Shown piece after piece: positions 52,401 to 61,149 of a DNA stretch of 64,000 nucleotides. Under the pieces are notes generated by a model, which was given only the letters and a program-made list of their open reading frames with translations, did no database searches and had not been told where the DNA came from. The stretch is from assembly GCA_036387475.1 (NCBI GenBank), contig DASVTR010000026.1, positions 228,886 through 292,885 on the forward strand, written 5' to 3'. Within the stretch, counting starts at the first letter, position 1, and every line of letters starts with the position of its first letter. The position numbers were made by a program, and so were the translations under genes. The stretch comes from DASVTR01 sp036387475 (GTDB lineage: Bacteria > Acidobacteriota > Blastocatellia > Pyrinomonadales > Pyrinomonadaceae).

Positions 52401-52484
52401 GCCCGCGTGCCAGCCATGAGAGAGAAGGTGCGCAGTGATGGCTTCTTCAAAAGTGCCCTCTTGATGAATAGCAAATTGAGGCAT
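49449..52484 (-). CDS. hsdR: Type I restriction enzyme, R (endonuclease/translocase) subunit
   Basis: The 1,011-residue subunit cleaves DNA after ATP-driven translocation. The N-terminal nuclease domain shows D in SIDLLLSLNGLPIATAELK and the ExK pair (AELK), about residues 140-155. The helicase core has Walker A HSAGSGKSNS (about 308), the DEAH motif VIIDEAHSSQGG (about 410), KYQTGFDQP and QTLSRLNRTH. The length and order fit HsdR. The gene starts 99 bp after the hsdS stop and follows the M-S order on the same strand. All key motifs are intact, so restriction should be active. Confidence 0.95.
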   Translation of the reverse strand: MPQFAIHQEGTFEEAITAHLLSHGWHAGDKNAFSADVALDKHAVLEFVQTSQPRQWTKLTEFYKQDAAEKFISRLAKELDLRGMLDCVRHGITDSGIKFKLAYFKPDSNLNPETIQLYQFNKLYATRQVNFSTKNNKSIDLLLSLNGLPIATAELKNHFTGQNFSHAVKQYRHDRDPRELLFQFKKRALVHFALDSDEVHFTTKLDADKTRFFPFNKGNNRGAGNPPNENGNYRTAYFWEEVLQVDSWLEIIGRFIHLQKDEYRSEGRIYYKETMVFPRYHQLDAVRKLTADTKAKGVGKNYLIQHSAGSGKSNSIAWLAYRLSSLYNAADKKIFDSVIVVTDRTVLDSQLQNTIYQFDHKQGVVEKIDEDSQQLARAIATGTNIIITTLQKFPFALKHLADLPNRNYAVIIDEAHSSQGGDASRKMNEALAGQNVTLEEAAQIEGEIESEEADSDDLIRETIRKQGKQPNISNYAFTATPKPKTLEVFGIKDAEDKPKPFHLYSMRQAIEEGFILDVLKNYLSYKEYYRFSKAIEEDPELSKRKAARAIGRFASFHPHILTQKTEVMVEHFRQITMKKIGGKAKAMVVTSSRKHALRYYLEFQQYIAAKNYADIKPLVAFSGAVYDDFYPEGITETALNGFGEKELPDKFDTSEYQLLLVADKYQTGFDQPLLHTMYVDKKLSGVKAVQTLSRLNRTHAGKEDTFILDFANDRQTIVDSFQPYYELTTMSETADPNHLYDLKSKMDASEIYHQSEVNAFARVFYKPNSNGSYARDQGKLYGFLDPAIERYQQTNEDSQDEFKNSLTSYINLYSFLSQIMPFQDVELEKLYSYGRLLLTRLPKTDSSEQLKLDKEIDLQYYRLQKIGEGELVLEIQGEHALKPTTEAGISRAEDEKEKLSNIISLLNDKFGTDFNEADKLFFDQIEEELFLDEDLRKRALNNPRENFKYAFEDVFINKLIERMDSNQEIFEKIMENPDFKNDVKDWLTKKIYERFHDSNQESINRVLTDDL

Positions 52485-52583
52485 GATTCATTGAATCTTA
52501 ACCGAACCTAAACGGTTATACTCCTTTTTCGCTCAACTTGAATACGTCTAAGGCCGGGCGAGGGCAATATCTCTAACGTCAAA

Positions 52584-53948
52584 CTATGTACCATCAGCAT
52601 AGTTTCTAACATCAATCTTCCCAGTCACCACTTCCGAGATTAACGCGGTGCGATATTCCCGCAGGTATTCGATCTCCTTTTCGATTTTGGCGACAGTCGC
52701 ATCAATCTTGCCGGTTTCAGCTTCGATGAATTGAACGATTTGTTTTTGTTCAGACAAACTCTTTGGGAAGATTATGGGAATCGAAAGCACTTGTTCATTG
52801 CTTAAATTACCTTGCTTCGTGCCTGTTGGTAAAATAAACAACTGGTCAAGGTAATAGTTGCTCCTCAAAATATGTAAGGCAAATTCTTTTTGAAGTTCAT
52901 TTACGTTGAATCTAATTCTGGAAACCCGCTGATTTAAAAGAAATTTTCTGTCAGCCTTCTCATTCTGAATTGCATAACCATAATCTCTTTTACCTAATGT
53001 TCCGGTCATTGAAATCAAAATATCCCCATTTTCAACAACCCATTCTTTATATTCTTCTAAGTAATGTTCAGGTAAAAAAGTAGGCTGTCTTTCAAGTAGA
53101 AAATCATTTTGATAGAGATTGCCGATTTTTATGAGTTGAATGCCTTCTGTTACATAGTCCGATGAGTTGAATGCAAAGCCGCCTTGCATCTCTGCCACAT
53201 ATTTCAACTTCTTAACCTTCCAATGTTCGGGAATCTCACCGAGCCAATCAATGCCCAATGGTTTGAGCTTGACGTGTGGGTTAATGCCGCGCGTGATCGC
53301 ATCGTTGACAACGCCGGAGCGCTCTTCTTTGAGCAGTTCAATCAATCCACGCTTGCCAACAATCAGTTTATCTATCTTCGCAGCCTTCTCGTCTAAAAAC
53401 TTGATGATTGACGCTTGTTCTTCGATCGAAGGAAGCAAGAACGGTAGGTTTATAAATGTATCTTGGTATAAATGAATGATTGTCGAGCCTTTTGATGTGT
53501 AATCAACGAACCCATAAAAAACAGGGGATTGAAAAGCCCAATACATAAAATCTGTTATGTATTCTGAGTTTTCTGGTCTAACGACAAATACGCCGCTATT
53601 CAAAGTAGCTTTTTCAGTTAAGCCCTTCACAACTGCGAGTTTCCCAATTGTGCCATCTTTTGTTATTAAGAAATCACCTTCTTTTAATTGGATAAATGGG
53701 TCTTCGTTGTACCTTTCTTCACTGACTCTATAGCAGTTCTCCCAGCTTACTTTGCCTTTAGAAAAATTAGTCCCTGTCACGCAATACACTCCTTCAGTCA
53801 GGGAAAATTCATCGGCTTTTAATCCGTGCCAGCCGACTCTTGCTTTAATGTAAGTATTATATTTTAACTTTTTGACATTCCAATGCTCAGGAATATCTCC
53901 AATCCATTCAACACCGGAAGACTTATATCTCTCGTAAGTCTTCATCAT
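52584..53948 (-). CDS. hsdS: Type I restriction-modification specificity subunit
   Basis: The 454-residue subunit defines the bipartite target sequence. Two target-recognition domains are visible, each opening with the same pattern: SSGVEWIGDIPEHWNVKKLKY at the start and PLGIDWLGEIPEHWKVKKLKY near residue 228, and each closed by a coiled coil with Q-x-x-I-x-x-F-L/I-x-x-x-x-x-K-I-D (EEQASIIKFLDEKAAKIDKL and SEQKQIVQFIEAETGKIDAT). The start overlaps the hsdM stop by 4 bp (ATGA). The middle of each recognition domain is AT-richer, as is usual for exchange-prone segments. Confidence 0.93.
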   Translation of the reverse strand: MMKTYERYKSSGVEWIGDIPEHWNVKKLKYNTYIKARVGWHGLKADEFSLTEGVYCVTGTNFSKGKVSWENCYRVSEERYNEDPFIQLKEGDFLITKDGTIGKLAVVKGLTEKATLNSGVFVVRPENSEYITDFMYWAFQSPVFYGFVDYTSKGSTIIHLYQDTFINLPFLLPSIEEQASIIKFLDEKAAKIDKLIVGKRGLIELLKEERSGVVNDAITRGINPHVKLKPLGIDWLGEIPEHWKVKKLKYVAEMQGGFAFNSSDYVTEGIQLIKIGNLYQNDFLLERQPTFLPEHYLEEYKEWVVENGDILISMTGTLGKRDYGYAIQNEKADRKFLLNQRVSRIRFNVNELQKEFALHILRSNYYLDQLFILPTGTKQGNLSNEQVLSIPIIFPKSLSEQKQIVQFIEAETGKIDATVAKIEKEIEYLREYRTALISEVVTGKIDVRNYADGT

Positions 53949-56098
53949 GCCGTGACCACCTCCTTAATCATGCCGTCGGTTTCAATTTCGAGTGCGAGAA
54001 TGTCGGCGCGTATCTCCGCCAGACTTCGCAACGGCTTGTACTTGTAAAAGTATTTCGTGAAGTTAATTTCATAGCCGACTTTCGTTTTGCCGTAATCAAT
54101 CCAGGCGTCCGCGACGTGCGGCAATACTTCGCGCGCAAAGTATTCGTCAATCGCCTCGCGGTCAATCACGTCTTCGTACTCAAGATTCTTCTCCGGCACA
54201 GCGCGCAAAGGCACGTTCTCATAATCGCGTAACTCCGGGTCTGGCTCAGGATTGCCTTCGCGGTCGCGGCAAATCTCCGCCGTCTGGTCGCGCTCTGCAA
54301 GCGCGTCAACGATTGCCTTCTTCTGTTTTGCGTCCGGCTTGAAGTCTGCCCTCTTTAAAGCGGCGTTCAAATCAGGCAGAAACAGGGCGCGGTCTTTGTA
54401 CAACTCGTTCTCGTCGAGATGTGCCAGAGCCGATTGTATCAACACAAGGTCAGGCGGCGAAAAGATGCGCTTCTTCTCGTAAGTCTTTCGCGCATCTGTT
54501 TCGAGTGCCTTCCGTTTCGTCGCGCTCTCGGTCTTTATCTCAGAGAGCGTCTTTTCATACTCGCGCAAAGCCTTGTCGTGAATTTCAACGATGCGCGCAA
54601 TGCGCTCTGCGCTCGCTTGAAAGTTCAAACGTAGCGGCCTCTCGACCGTGATGCGCCAGTAGCCGAACTCGTGATTCTTGAAAATCTTGCAAAACTCGTT
54701 TGCCTCAAAGTCGAAATAGAGATTCGTGATGTGCCCTATCTGATCCGGCTTGCCTTCGTCCTTATCGCCAATCTCTTTGCGCTTGTCGCCCAAACTGCGA
54801 AGCATACGCACGTAAAACGGATTGCCCTTGTCGGCAAACTCCGCGCCCGTCGCGTTAACGAGTTGCACAAGCCCGCGACGGTCTTTCTCTTTGTGCGTCG
54901 TCAGCACCCAGATATAAGTTGAAATGCCAGTGTTATAGAAAAGCTGGTCAGGCAAAGCGATGATCGCTTCGAGCCAATCGTTTTCGATAACCCAGCGCCG
55001 GATGTCGCTTGTGCCGCTTCCCGCGCCACCCGAAAACAGAGGCGAGCCATTGAAGACGATAGCCATGCGGCTGCCCTGCTCATCATGCTTCATCTTGGAA
55101 ATCATCTGTTGCAGGAACAGCAATGAGCCGTCGCTAATCGGCGGCAGCCCCGCGCCGAAGCGTCCGCCGAAACCAATCTCATCATATTCATCTTTGATGA
55201 ACTTTTCGGCGTTCTTCCAATCAACGCCGAAGGGAGGATTGCTCAGAAGGTAATCAAACTTCTCGTTCGGCAACTGGTCTTCGTTAAAGCAGTTGCCAAA
55301 CTTGATGTTGGCGACGTTCTGCCCCTTGATGAGCATGTCCGATTTGCAGATTGCGTAAGACTCCGGATTTATCTCTTGTCCGAAGACCATCAATTGAGCG
55401 TCGGGATTCAATTTGTGCAGATACTCTTCCGCAACCGAAAGCATCCCGCCCGTGCCGCACGCCGGGTCATACAGTTTTTTAATGATGCCTTGCCTGCCCA
55501 ACTCGCTGGTATCTTGCCGGAAAATCAGATTCACCATCAGCTTGATAACTTCGCGCGGCGTGAAATGCTCTCCGGCTGTCTCGTTGCTGGTCTCAGCAAA
55601 CTTGCGAATCAATTCTTCAAACACGTAGCCCATTTCAATCGAGCTAATATTGGTGAAGAGATTGCTTTTCTCAACAAAACTTTTGGTGACTAAATAAAGC
55701 AGATCGAACTTTTCGAGCTTTTCAATCTGGTCGTCAAACTTGAAATACTCCGTGAAGATTTCATGAGCGTCTTTGGAAAAACCTTTGATGTAGTTGCGAA
55801 GATTCGCGCCGATGTTGTTATGGTCTCTCGCGAGTTCGTAGAAGTCGAACTTGCTCCGGTTATGGAATTTGTGCTTCGACACACGGTTGAGAATCGGCTC
55901 AAGTATTTCAGGGCTTTTGCCTTTGTGTTTCTCGTAAGCCTCTAAAACATTTTTCTTCGTCGGCTCTAAGACAATATCGAGCCGCCTCAAAACAGTGAAA
56001 GGCAAAATCACCTTGCCGTAATCGGATTGCTTGTATCGCCCGCGTAAAAGGTCTGCGATATTCCAAATGTGATTTGCTTTGTCTCTAAAGTTGGACAT
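53945..56098 (-). CDS. hsdM: Type I restriction-modification methyltransferase subunit
   Basis: The 717-residue subunit methylates adenine at the N6 position. The N-terminal helical domain (FRDKANHIWNIADLLRGRYK) is followed by GEHFTPREVIKLMVNLIF, the SAM motif DPACGTGGMLSVA (about residue 211) and the catalytic NPPF in YLLSNPPFGVDW (about 284). The enzyme is longer than the E. coli HsdM (about 520) because of a C-terminal extension of some 200 residues, with a coiled coil (KTLSEIKTESATKRKALETD). It is the first gene of the M-S-R operon. Confidence 0.95.
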   Translation of the reverse strand: MSNFRDKANHIWNIADLLRGRYKQSDYGKVILPFTVLRRLDIVLEPTKKNVLEAYEKHKGKSPEILEPILNRVSKHKFHNRSKFDFYELARDHNNIGANLRNYIKGFSKDAHEIFTEYFKFDDQIEKLEKFDLLYLVTKSFVEKSNLFTNISSIEMGYVFEELIRKFAETSNETAGEHFTPREVIKLMVNLIFRQDTSELGRQGIIKKLYDPACGTGGMLSVAEEYLHKLNPDAQLMVFGQEINPESYAICKSDMLIKGQNVANIKFGNCFNEDQLPNEKFDYLLSNPPFGVDWKNAEKFIKDEYDEIGFGGRFGAGLPPISDGSLLFLQQMISKMKHDEQGSRMAIVFNGSPLFSGGAGSGTSDIRRWVIENDWLEAIIALPDQLFYNTGISTYIWVLTTHKEKDRRGLVQLVNATGAEFADKGNPFYVRMLRSLGDKRKEIGDKDEGKPDQIGHITNLYFDFEANEFCKIFKNHEFGYWRITVERPLRLNFQASAERIARIVEIHDKALREYEKTLSEIKTESATKRKALETDARKTYEKKRIFSPPDLVLIQSALAHLDENELYKDRALFLPDLNAALKRADFKPDAKQKKAIVDALAERDQTAEICRDREGNPEPDPELRDYENVPLRAVPEKNLEYEDVIDREAIDEYFAREVLPHVADAWIDYGKTKVGYEINFTKYFYKYKPLRSLAEIRADILALEIETDGMIKEVVTA

Positions 56099-56411
56099 TT
56101 AATCCGGGCTGTCTTTATCTGGATAGTGAGTTGCGAAAGAACGAGCCTATATTTATTCATCCTTGCGTTTAAGCGCAAGTATTAAATGCCGCTATTGACA
56201 CGCTTAAATCCTTCTGCGGCAGAATAGGAACGGCTCGCCTGGGCGGACTCGGTAAGTAAGCCCATAGCAGTTGGCGACATCGGAAATAGAAAGCTCTTGA
56301 AGGAAGGCGCAGGTGAGCTACACGACACAATCATCCATGGCAGATAAATCACCAGCGTACACCGCCGTAGTCCCTGCCTGCTGCAATCTCTGTAAGTGTT
56401 TGAAAGGAAAG
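56099..56411. other. 313-bp region between hsdM and tRNA-Glu
   Basis: No gene was recognised; it should hold the hsdM promoter. The stretch from about 56390 on repeats the flank of the tRNA fragment at the other edge of the island. Confidence 0.5.
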
Positions 56412-56487
<76 letters not shown>

Positions 56488-56757
56488 TTAGGCTGTGCAC
56501 GCGCCAGCCGAGGCAAAGTTCAGCGAAGCAAGCAGGAAGCTTCAGCGGACTCGCGCCTCATGTGTGAATTCGCTGGACGGGCGAGCAATGAAATTACAGT
56601 ACATCCGGCGAAAGTGTCAACCGGCGAAGCTTTCACGCTCCGAGGCGCGTGCGATACCATTGCGTCATACGTCCGGGCGGTTGTACGTTAGGCTTGAGGT
56701 GCGCGTCCGTCCGTGAGCGCTTTTTATAAGCTTTCATTTAACGAAAGGATGAAGCGG

Positions 56758-57144
56758 ATGAGTTTGCGTTCGATTGCAGACATCATTAACGATCTCTCAA
56801 AGCCTATCCCGCCGCGCCTGCTCAAAAGCAAAACGGTGGGCGGGCAGAAGATTCAGTACATCCCCTGGTACACAGCCGTGCGCTTTCTGGACCTTTACGC
56901 GCCGGGCTGGAATTACGAGATTCGTCACGTGACGGAAATCGGCAACAAGCTCATTCTCGTAGCCCGCATCTCTATTCCCTGTGCCGAAGGGATAGTTTAC
57001 CGTGAAGCGACGGGTCAGGAAGATGAAGAAGTTCGCGGCTATGGCGATAGCAGTTCAAACGCTGAAAGCATGAGCCTTCGTAGGGCTGCCGCAAAGTTTG
57101 GTCTGGGGTTACACCTCTACGACGCAAAGAAAGAAGTTAAATAA
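56758..57144 (+). CDS. Rad52/22 family single-strand annealing protein
   Basis: The 128-residue protein carries the Rad52/22 core: KIQYIPWYTAVRFLDLYAPG, WNYEIRHVTEIGNKLILVAR, REATGQEDEEVRGYGDSSSN and the closing AESMSLRRAAAKFGLGLHLY. Such proteins anneal complementary single strands and are most frequent in phages and as short bacterial homologues. ATG 56758 is preferred (AAAGGA 9 bp upstream); a GTG at 56713 and an ATG at 56749 in frame are alternatives. It is close to the tRNA-Glu island, although outside its presumed edge, and may assist transformation or recombination. Confidence 0.85.
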   Translation: MSLRSIADIINDLSKPIPPRLLKSKTVGGQKIQYIPWYTAVRFLDLYAPGWNYEIRHVTEIGNKLILVARISIPCAEGIVYREATGQEDEEVRGYGDSSSNAESMSLRRAAAKFGLGLHLYDAKKEVK

Positions 57145-57165
57145 GTACCGTCCTGTGTCATAAAA

Positions 57166-57243
57166 GGAAACGATAAACGAGGAATGCGGAACGATGAATG
57201 AAAGACTAACTCTTCTTTAATGCATCGTTCCGCGTTCATCCTT
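57166..57243. repeat. Heptanucleotide-repeat palindromic spacer, copy 9
   Basis: GCGGAACGATG (57186-57196) pairs with CATCGTTCCGC (57223-57233), with further degenerate pairing outside. It shares GGAACGATGAAT and AAAGAC with copy 8, and separates two convergent genes. Confidence 0.75.
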
Positions 57244-57245
57244 TG

Positions 57246-59435
57246 CTAAGGCGTGTCGGGCTTGCCCTGACGATTCTCAGGTGGGTTCGCCTGTCCGGGT
57301 TTCTTCTCCTGTTCGGCGGGTCTGGCGGGCTTTGTCTCCGGGTAGCGCTGGCCGCTTTCGCGGTCGAAGACGCCGTTGCGCAGAAAGGCTTCGGTCGTCC
57401 ACGGCGGCGCACCGCCGCCCAGGTATTTTTGAAACCATTCGAGATGAGCCGTGTAGTAGAGCGCCATCTCATACCAGTTGGGCCAATGCCCCGCGTTCGA
57501 GTAGATAATGAGACGCGAGGGCACGTTCATCTTTTGCAGGTCTGTATAGAAGTGCAAACTTTGCGTGTAGGGCACGCGGTAATCTCTCTCGCCTGAGATG
57601 ACGAGGGCCGGTGTCTTGAAATTCTTGACGTAACTGGCGGGCGACCATTTTTCGTAAGCCTGCGGGTTGCTCCAGGGCGTGCCCTTCAAGTCCCATTCGG
57701 GAAACCAGAGTTCTTCGGTCGCGCCATAAAACGAGCGCAAATCATAAATGCCCATCATCGAGGCAATCGCCTTAAAGCGGTCTGTGTGTCCCTCCATCCA
57801 CATCATCATGTAGCCGCCGTAAGACCAACCCATCGCGCCCATGCGCGTGCGGTCAACGTAGGGCAGCTTTTCTAACGCGTCCGTGACCTTCATCAAATCT
57901 TCGTAGACGCGACCGCCCCAATCGCCGGAAATCTGCGCCGTGAAATCCTGCCCGTAGCCGGTTGAGCCGTGCGGATTACAGAAGGCGACGACGTAGCCAG
58001 CGCCCGGATAAACCTGCCAGTCGCCGCGAAAGCCATCAGTCCACTGCGACTGCGGCCCGCCGTGTACGTTCAAAATCAAAGGATACTTGCGCGCAGGGTC
58101 GAAGCCGTGCGGCTTGACGATGAAAACGTGGATTCTAGCGCCGCCCGCGCCCTGCACCCACATCGTCTCGGCTGGACGAATATCGACTTCGCTCATCAAC
58201 GGTTCGTTGATTTTCGTCAAACGCCTGCCGCTCCCGGCCTGCGCGCCGCTCAGGCTGGTGCTGTAAATCTCCGACGGCTCGCCCGTGCTGCGCCTGATAT
58301 AGACTAACTGTTTTTCGTCGGGCGAAAACTCGAAGGCGTCAATGCTCTGCGCGGCGAAAAGCTGCGTCACTTTGCCGTTAGCCAAATCGAGACGATAAAT
58401 CGGATTCTGCCCTTCGACCGGGCCGGAAAAGTAGAGCGTCTTCGAATCGTTAGACCAGCGAAATTCGTCCACCCAGTTACGGAATGATTCTGTCAGGACA
58501 GTTGACTTGCCGGTCGCGCGTTCATAGAGCGCGAGACGAAAGAGGTCGGATTCATAGCCCGGCTGCTTCTGCATACGATAGGCTATGTACCTGCCGTCGG
58601 GCGAATACCTGGGGCTGCCGTCGTAGGCCGGATTTGCGGCGGTGATGTTGCGCGCTCTCGCGCCTCCTTCTGTCAAAGAGAGAATCCAGAGGTCGTTGTT
58701 GGTCGAAGTTGCCAGCACGCGGTCTGGATTGGAGACATAAACCAACTCCTTACTATCAGGCGAAAAGTCGTATTGGAGCGGCCCGCCGAGTTGAAAGTTG
58801 GGTGCGTCGCGTTCGCCGGGCGTCACGTCGCGCACGTCTCCGCTCGCCACATTGACGATGAAAGTGTGCGTGCGTGTGCCGTCTTTCCAAGCCGTCCAGT
58901 GACGATACAAAAGATCGTCGGCCACGTGCCCCTTAAGCGAACCCTTCTCCCAACGCTCGCTGATGCGCTTGTTGCAGGCATCGTCGCCGTTGCATTCAGG
59001 GTAAACGTCGCTGGAAAACGCAATCATCTTTCCGTCGGGCGACCAGAGCGCATCGGAGACTCCTGTGGAAATGTCCGTCAGCTTACGCGCCGCGCCGCCG
59101 CTTGCGCTCACGACGTATAAATTCGAGTTGCTGACGAATGAAATCCATTTTCCGTCGGGTGAAAACTGCGGGCTGTTCGCGCTCTTCTCATTCTGTAGAA
59201 TCTGGCGAGCATTCGTGCCGTCTATGTTCATCATCCAGATTTGGCTTGTGCGGCGGGCGCGTGCGAGGTCTGGCGTGCCGACGACGTAGACGATAGATTT
59301 GCCGTCGGGAGAGATGTGCATGTCCGAGACGGATTTGACTCTGTATAAATCTTCAATCGTGAAGGCGCGCTTTTGTGCGAGAAGCTGGGGCGCGCAGGTC
59401 AGCAGCAATAACAAAGCCAAGAGAACACGACGCAT
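57246..59435 (-). CDS. S9 family prolyl oligopeptidase-type peptidase, exported
   Basis: The 729-residue protein has a signal peptide (MRRVLLALLLLLTCAPQLLA), an N-terminal beta-propeller with repeated 'SPDGK' blades (ISPDGKSIVYVVG, FSPDGKWISFVSN, YSPDGRYIAYRMQ), and a C-terminal alpha/beta hydrolase domain. The catalytic Ser is in MGWSYGGYMMM (about residue 540), Asp in ISGERDYRVPY and His in YSNAGHWPNW. The closest known group is the dipeptidyl aminopeptidase/acylaminoacyl peptidases. The C-terminus has a Pro/Lys-rich tail. It starts one base into the DUF5522 stop codon (TAATG), so the two are coupled. Confidence 0.92.
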   Translation of the reverse strand: MRRVLLALLLLLTCAPQLLAQKRAFTIEDLYRVKSVSDMHISPDGKSIVYVVGTPDLARARRTSQIWMMNIDGTNARQILQNEKSANSPQFSPDGKWISFVSNSNLYVVSASGGAARKLTDISTGVSDALWSPDGKMIAFSSDVYPECNGDDACNKRISERWEKGSLKGHVADDLLYRHWTAWKDGTRTHTFIVNVASGDVRDVTPGERDAPNFQLGGPLQYDFSPDSKELVYVSNPDRVLATSTNNDLWILSLTEGGARARNITAANPAYDGSPRYSPDGRYIAYRMQKQPGYESDLFRLALYERATGKSTVLTESFRNWVDEFRWSNDSKTLYFSGPVEGQNPIYRLDLANGKVTQLFAAQSIDAFEFSPDEKQLVYIRRSTGEPSEIYSTSLSGAQAGSGRRLTKINEPLMSEVDIRPAETMWVQGAGGARIHVFIVKPHGFDPARKYPLILNVHGGPQSQWTDGFRGDWQVYPGAGYVVAFCNPHGSTGYGQDFTAQISGDWGGRVYEDLMKVTDALEKLPYVDRTRMGAMGWSYGGYMMMWMEGHTDRFKAIASMMGIYDLRSFYGATEELWFPEWDLKGTPWSNPQAYEKWSPASYVKNFKTPALVISGERDYRVPYTQSLHFYTDLQKMNVPSRLIIYSNAGHWPNWYEMALYYTAHLEWFQKYLGGGAPPWTTEAFLRNGVFDRESGQRYPETKPARPAEQEKKPGQANPPENRQGKPDTP

Positions 59436-59680
59436 TATTTAATCTCCTCTGTGGAATATGGACAATGGCGGCATCCGCTCTCGCAGCAATAGCCGCGAGC
59501 GCGCAAAAATTCAGCCGTGAAGACCATCAAGCCTCTCTCAAGATAGTAGTCGCGGCCTGCGACGAGCGGCCCTTGCGAGTCGGCAGGCGAAGAAGCGCCA
59601 GCTTTACCGGCGGAATCAGGACTGCCCGAATTTTCTTTGCTCACGAAACATAGTCTAGCAAACCGCTTGGCTCTTATCAT
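59435..59680 (-). CDS. DUF5522 small cysteine-rich protein
   Basis: The 81-residue product ends with the DUF5522 signature: DYYLERGLMVFTAEFLRARG followed by YCCESGCRHCPY, five Cys and a His that could hold zinc or iron. The first 35 residues are a Ser/Gly/Ala linker not shared by the family, so translation may begin at GTG 59644. The stop overlaps the start of the S9 peptidase gene. The role is unknown; the family is present in many Bacteroidota and Acidobacteriota. Confidence 0.8.
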   Translation of the reverse strand: MIRAKRFARLCFVSKENSGSPDSAGKAGASSPADSQGPLVAGRDYYLERGLMVFTAEFLRARGYCCESGCRHCPYSTEEIK

Positions 59681-59699
59681 CCAGACTTGAGCAGCAAGC

Positions 59700-60968
59700 T
59701 CAAACCTTGAGGCGTGCGGGCCGGATACCGAAGGCGATCAGCCGCGCAGGGATATTGCGCAGGATTGGAATGCGCAGCAGGAGCCGCATCAGCAGCGGAA
59801 ACTTGAAAGGCTTGCTGGTATCGAGCGCTTCGGCGATGAGCCGCCGTTGGATGACGGCCTGCAAGCTTTGAATAAACTTCGTCGGAAATTCGCGTTCGCG
59901 TTGCACTTTTCTGAGGTCGTCGGTTTCCACCTTTCCAGCTTTGAGCGGGGCGCTGAGGATGTTGGCCGCCGCGACCGCATCCTGAATCGCGTAGTTGATG
60001 CCGACGCCGCCGACGGGTGACATGACGTGTGCCGCATCGCCGATTAAAAGCAAGCCGGGGCGATACCAGCGCGGACAACGTGAGGATTCAACCGAGAGTA
60101 CGGCGACCTGCTCCCAATCCTGCAAGTGCTCGACGCGCTCTGGAAACTCCGGCAGTACGTCTGTAATCGCTTCGCGTAAGGCTGGCAGTCCGGCCTTGCG
60201 CACGCGCTGCCAACCGCCTTTGGGAATCACGTAGCCGATCTGCCATTCGTCCATCCGGTCAAGGCGAATCAGAATGTGGCCCGTGCTGACGCGCCCGAAA
60301 GCGCCTTCGGGGTCAGTTGGCTTGCGCGGCAGACGAAACCAGATGATGTCCATTGGCGGCGAAGTCTTTTGAGGCTCGAAACCGGCCAAGCGTCGCACAC
60401 GCGACGAGCGCCCGTCAGCGCCAATTGTCAAAAGCGCACGCACCTCATGTGTGCCACGGTCGCTGCGATAGCGGACGCCGCGCACCACATCGTCTTCGAC
60501 TATCAACTCCTGTGCGCTCGCACCCATCAATAGTTGAAAGTTTTCATGGCGCTTCGCTTCATCCGTGATGAACTCAAGAAAGTGCTCCTGCGGCAACATC
60601 ATAATGTAGGGAAACTTCGTCTTGAGGCGGCGAAAGTCCCCAATAGGGAAAGAACCTTCCGGGGTGTTAAAAGCAAACTGGCTGATTTTCGTATGACGCA
60701 GTTTATGCAGCCGGTCTGCCAGGCCAAGCGCGTCCATGATTTCCAGAACGGACGGGTGAAGCGTATCGCCCCGAAAATCTCTATCGAAATCCTCGTGCGC
60801 TTCGAGCAGCATGACTGGAATCCCCTGACGCGCCAGCAGCAAAGCCAGCACCGCCCCGCCCGGCCCGCCGCCGACAATACAGCACGTCGTTTCCTGCACA
60901 TCGAGCACGTCGGAATCCGCACTTGATTCTTCCCGCTCAGGTGAAACGAGAGATGTCTCAACACTCAT
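59700..60968 (-). CDS. FAD-dependent aromatic monooxygenase-like oxidoreductase
   Basis: The 422-residue enzyme is a flavoprotein of the p-hydroxybenzoate hydroxylase/UbiH superfamily. CIVGGGPGGAVLALLLARQG (about residues 29-48) binds FAD, GADGRSSRVRRLAGF contains the DG motif, and LLIGDAAHVMSPVGGVGINY is the GD motif (about residue 310). It should hydroxylate an aromatic or related substrate using NAD(P)H and O2, or reduce a polyene. No neighbouring biosynthetic gene identifies the substrate. A 25-residue acidic leader precedes the flavin fold. Gene direction is divergent from the TPR gene. Confidence 0.85.
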   Translation of the reverse strand: MSVETSLVSPEREESSADSDVLDVQETTCCIVGGGPGGAVLALLLARQGIPVMLLEAHEDFDRDFRGDTLHPSVLEIMDALGLADRLHKLRHTKISQFAFNTPEGSFPIGDFRRLKTKFPYIMMLPQEHFLEFITDEAKRHENFQLLMGASAQELIVEDDVVRGVRYRSDRGTHEVRALLTIGADGRSSRVRRLAGFEPQKTSPPMDIIWFRLPRKPTDPEGAFGRVSTGHILIRLDRMDEWQIGYVIPKGGWQRVRKAGLPALREAITDVLPEFPERVEHLQDWEQVAVLSVESSRCPRWYRPGLLLIGDAAHVMSPVGGVGINYAIQDAVAAANILSAPLKAGKVETDDLRKVQREREFPTKFIQSLQAVIQRRLIAEALDTSKPFKFPLLMRLLLRIPILRNIPARLIAFGIRPARLKV

Positions 60969-61149
60969 CGTAATGTTTCCTCACACGAAGATGCGAGGCA
61001 GACTTCGCCCGGTCTTTATTGAAAAGCAATCTTGCGGCGCTCATTAAATCATGCGATGCTCTCATCGGTTAAGCTTTTTTGGTGAAAATCGCGGAAAGTA
61101 GCTGCGGCTCGAATCACGCGCTTTGGGCCGGGCAGCCACGCTGGAAAAG

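Larger units (their letters stand above)
47317..56411. mobile_element. Genomic island at tRNA-Glu carrying a type I restriction-modification system
   Basis: Bounded left by a tRNA-Glu 3' fragment and right by the intact tRNA-Glu in the same orientation, about 9.1 kb. It contains a serine hydrolase gene and hsdR, hsdS and hsdM. The hydrolase gene and parts of hsdS are visibly AT-richer than the surroundings. No integrase lies inside, so mobility must come from elsewhere or has been lost. Confidence 0.7.
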
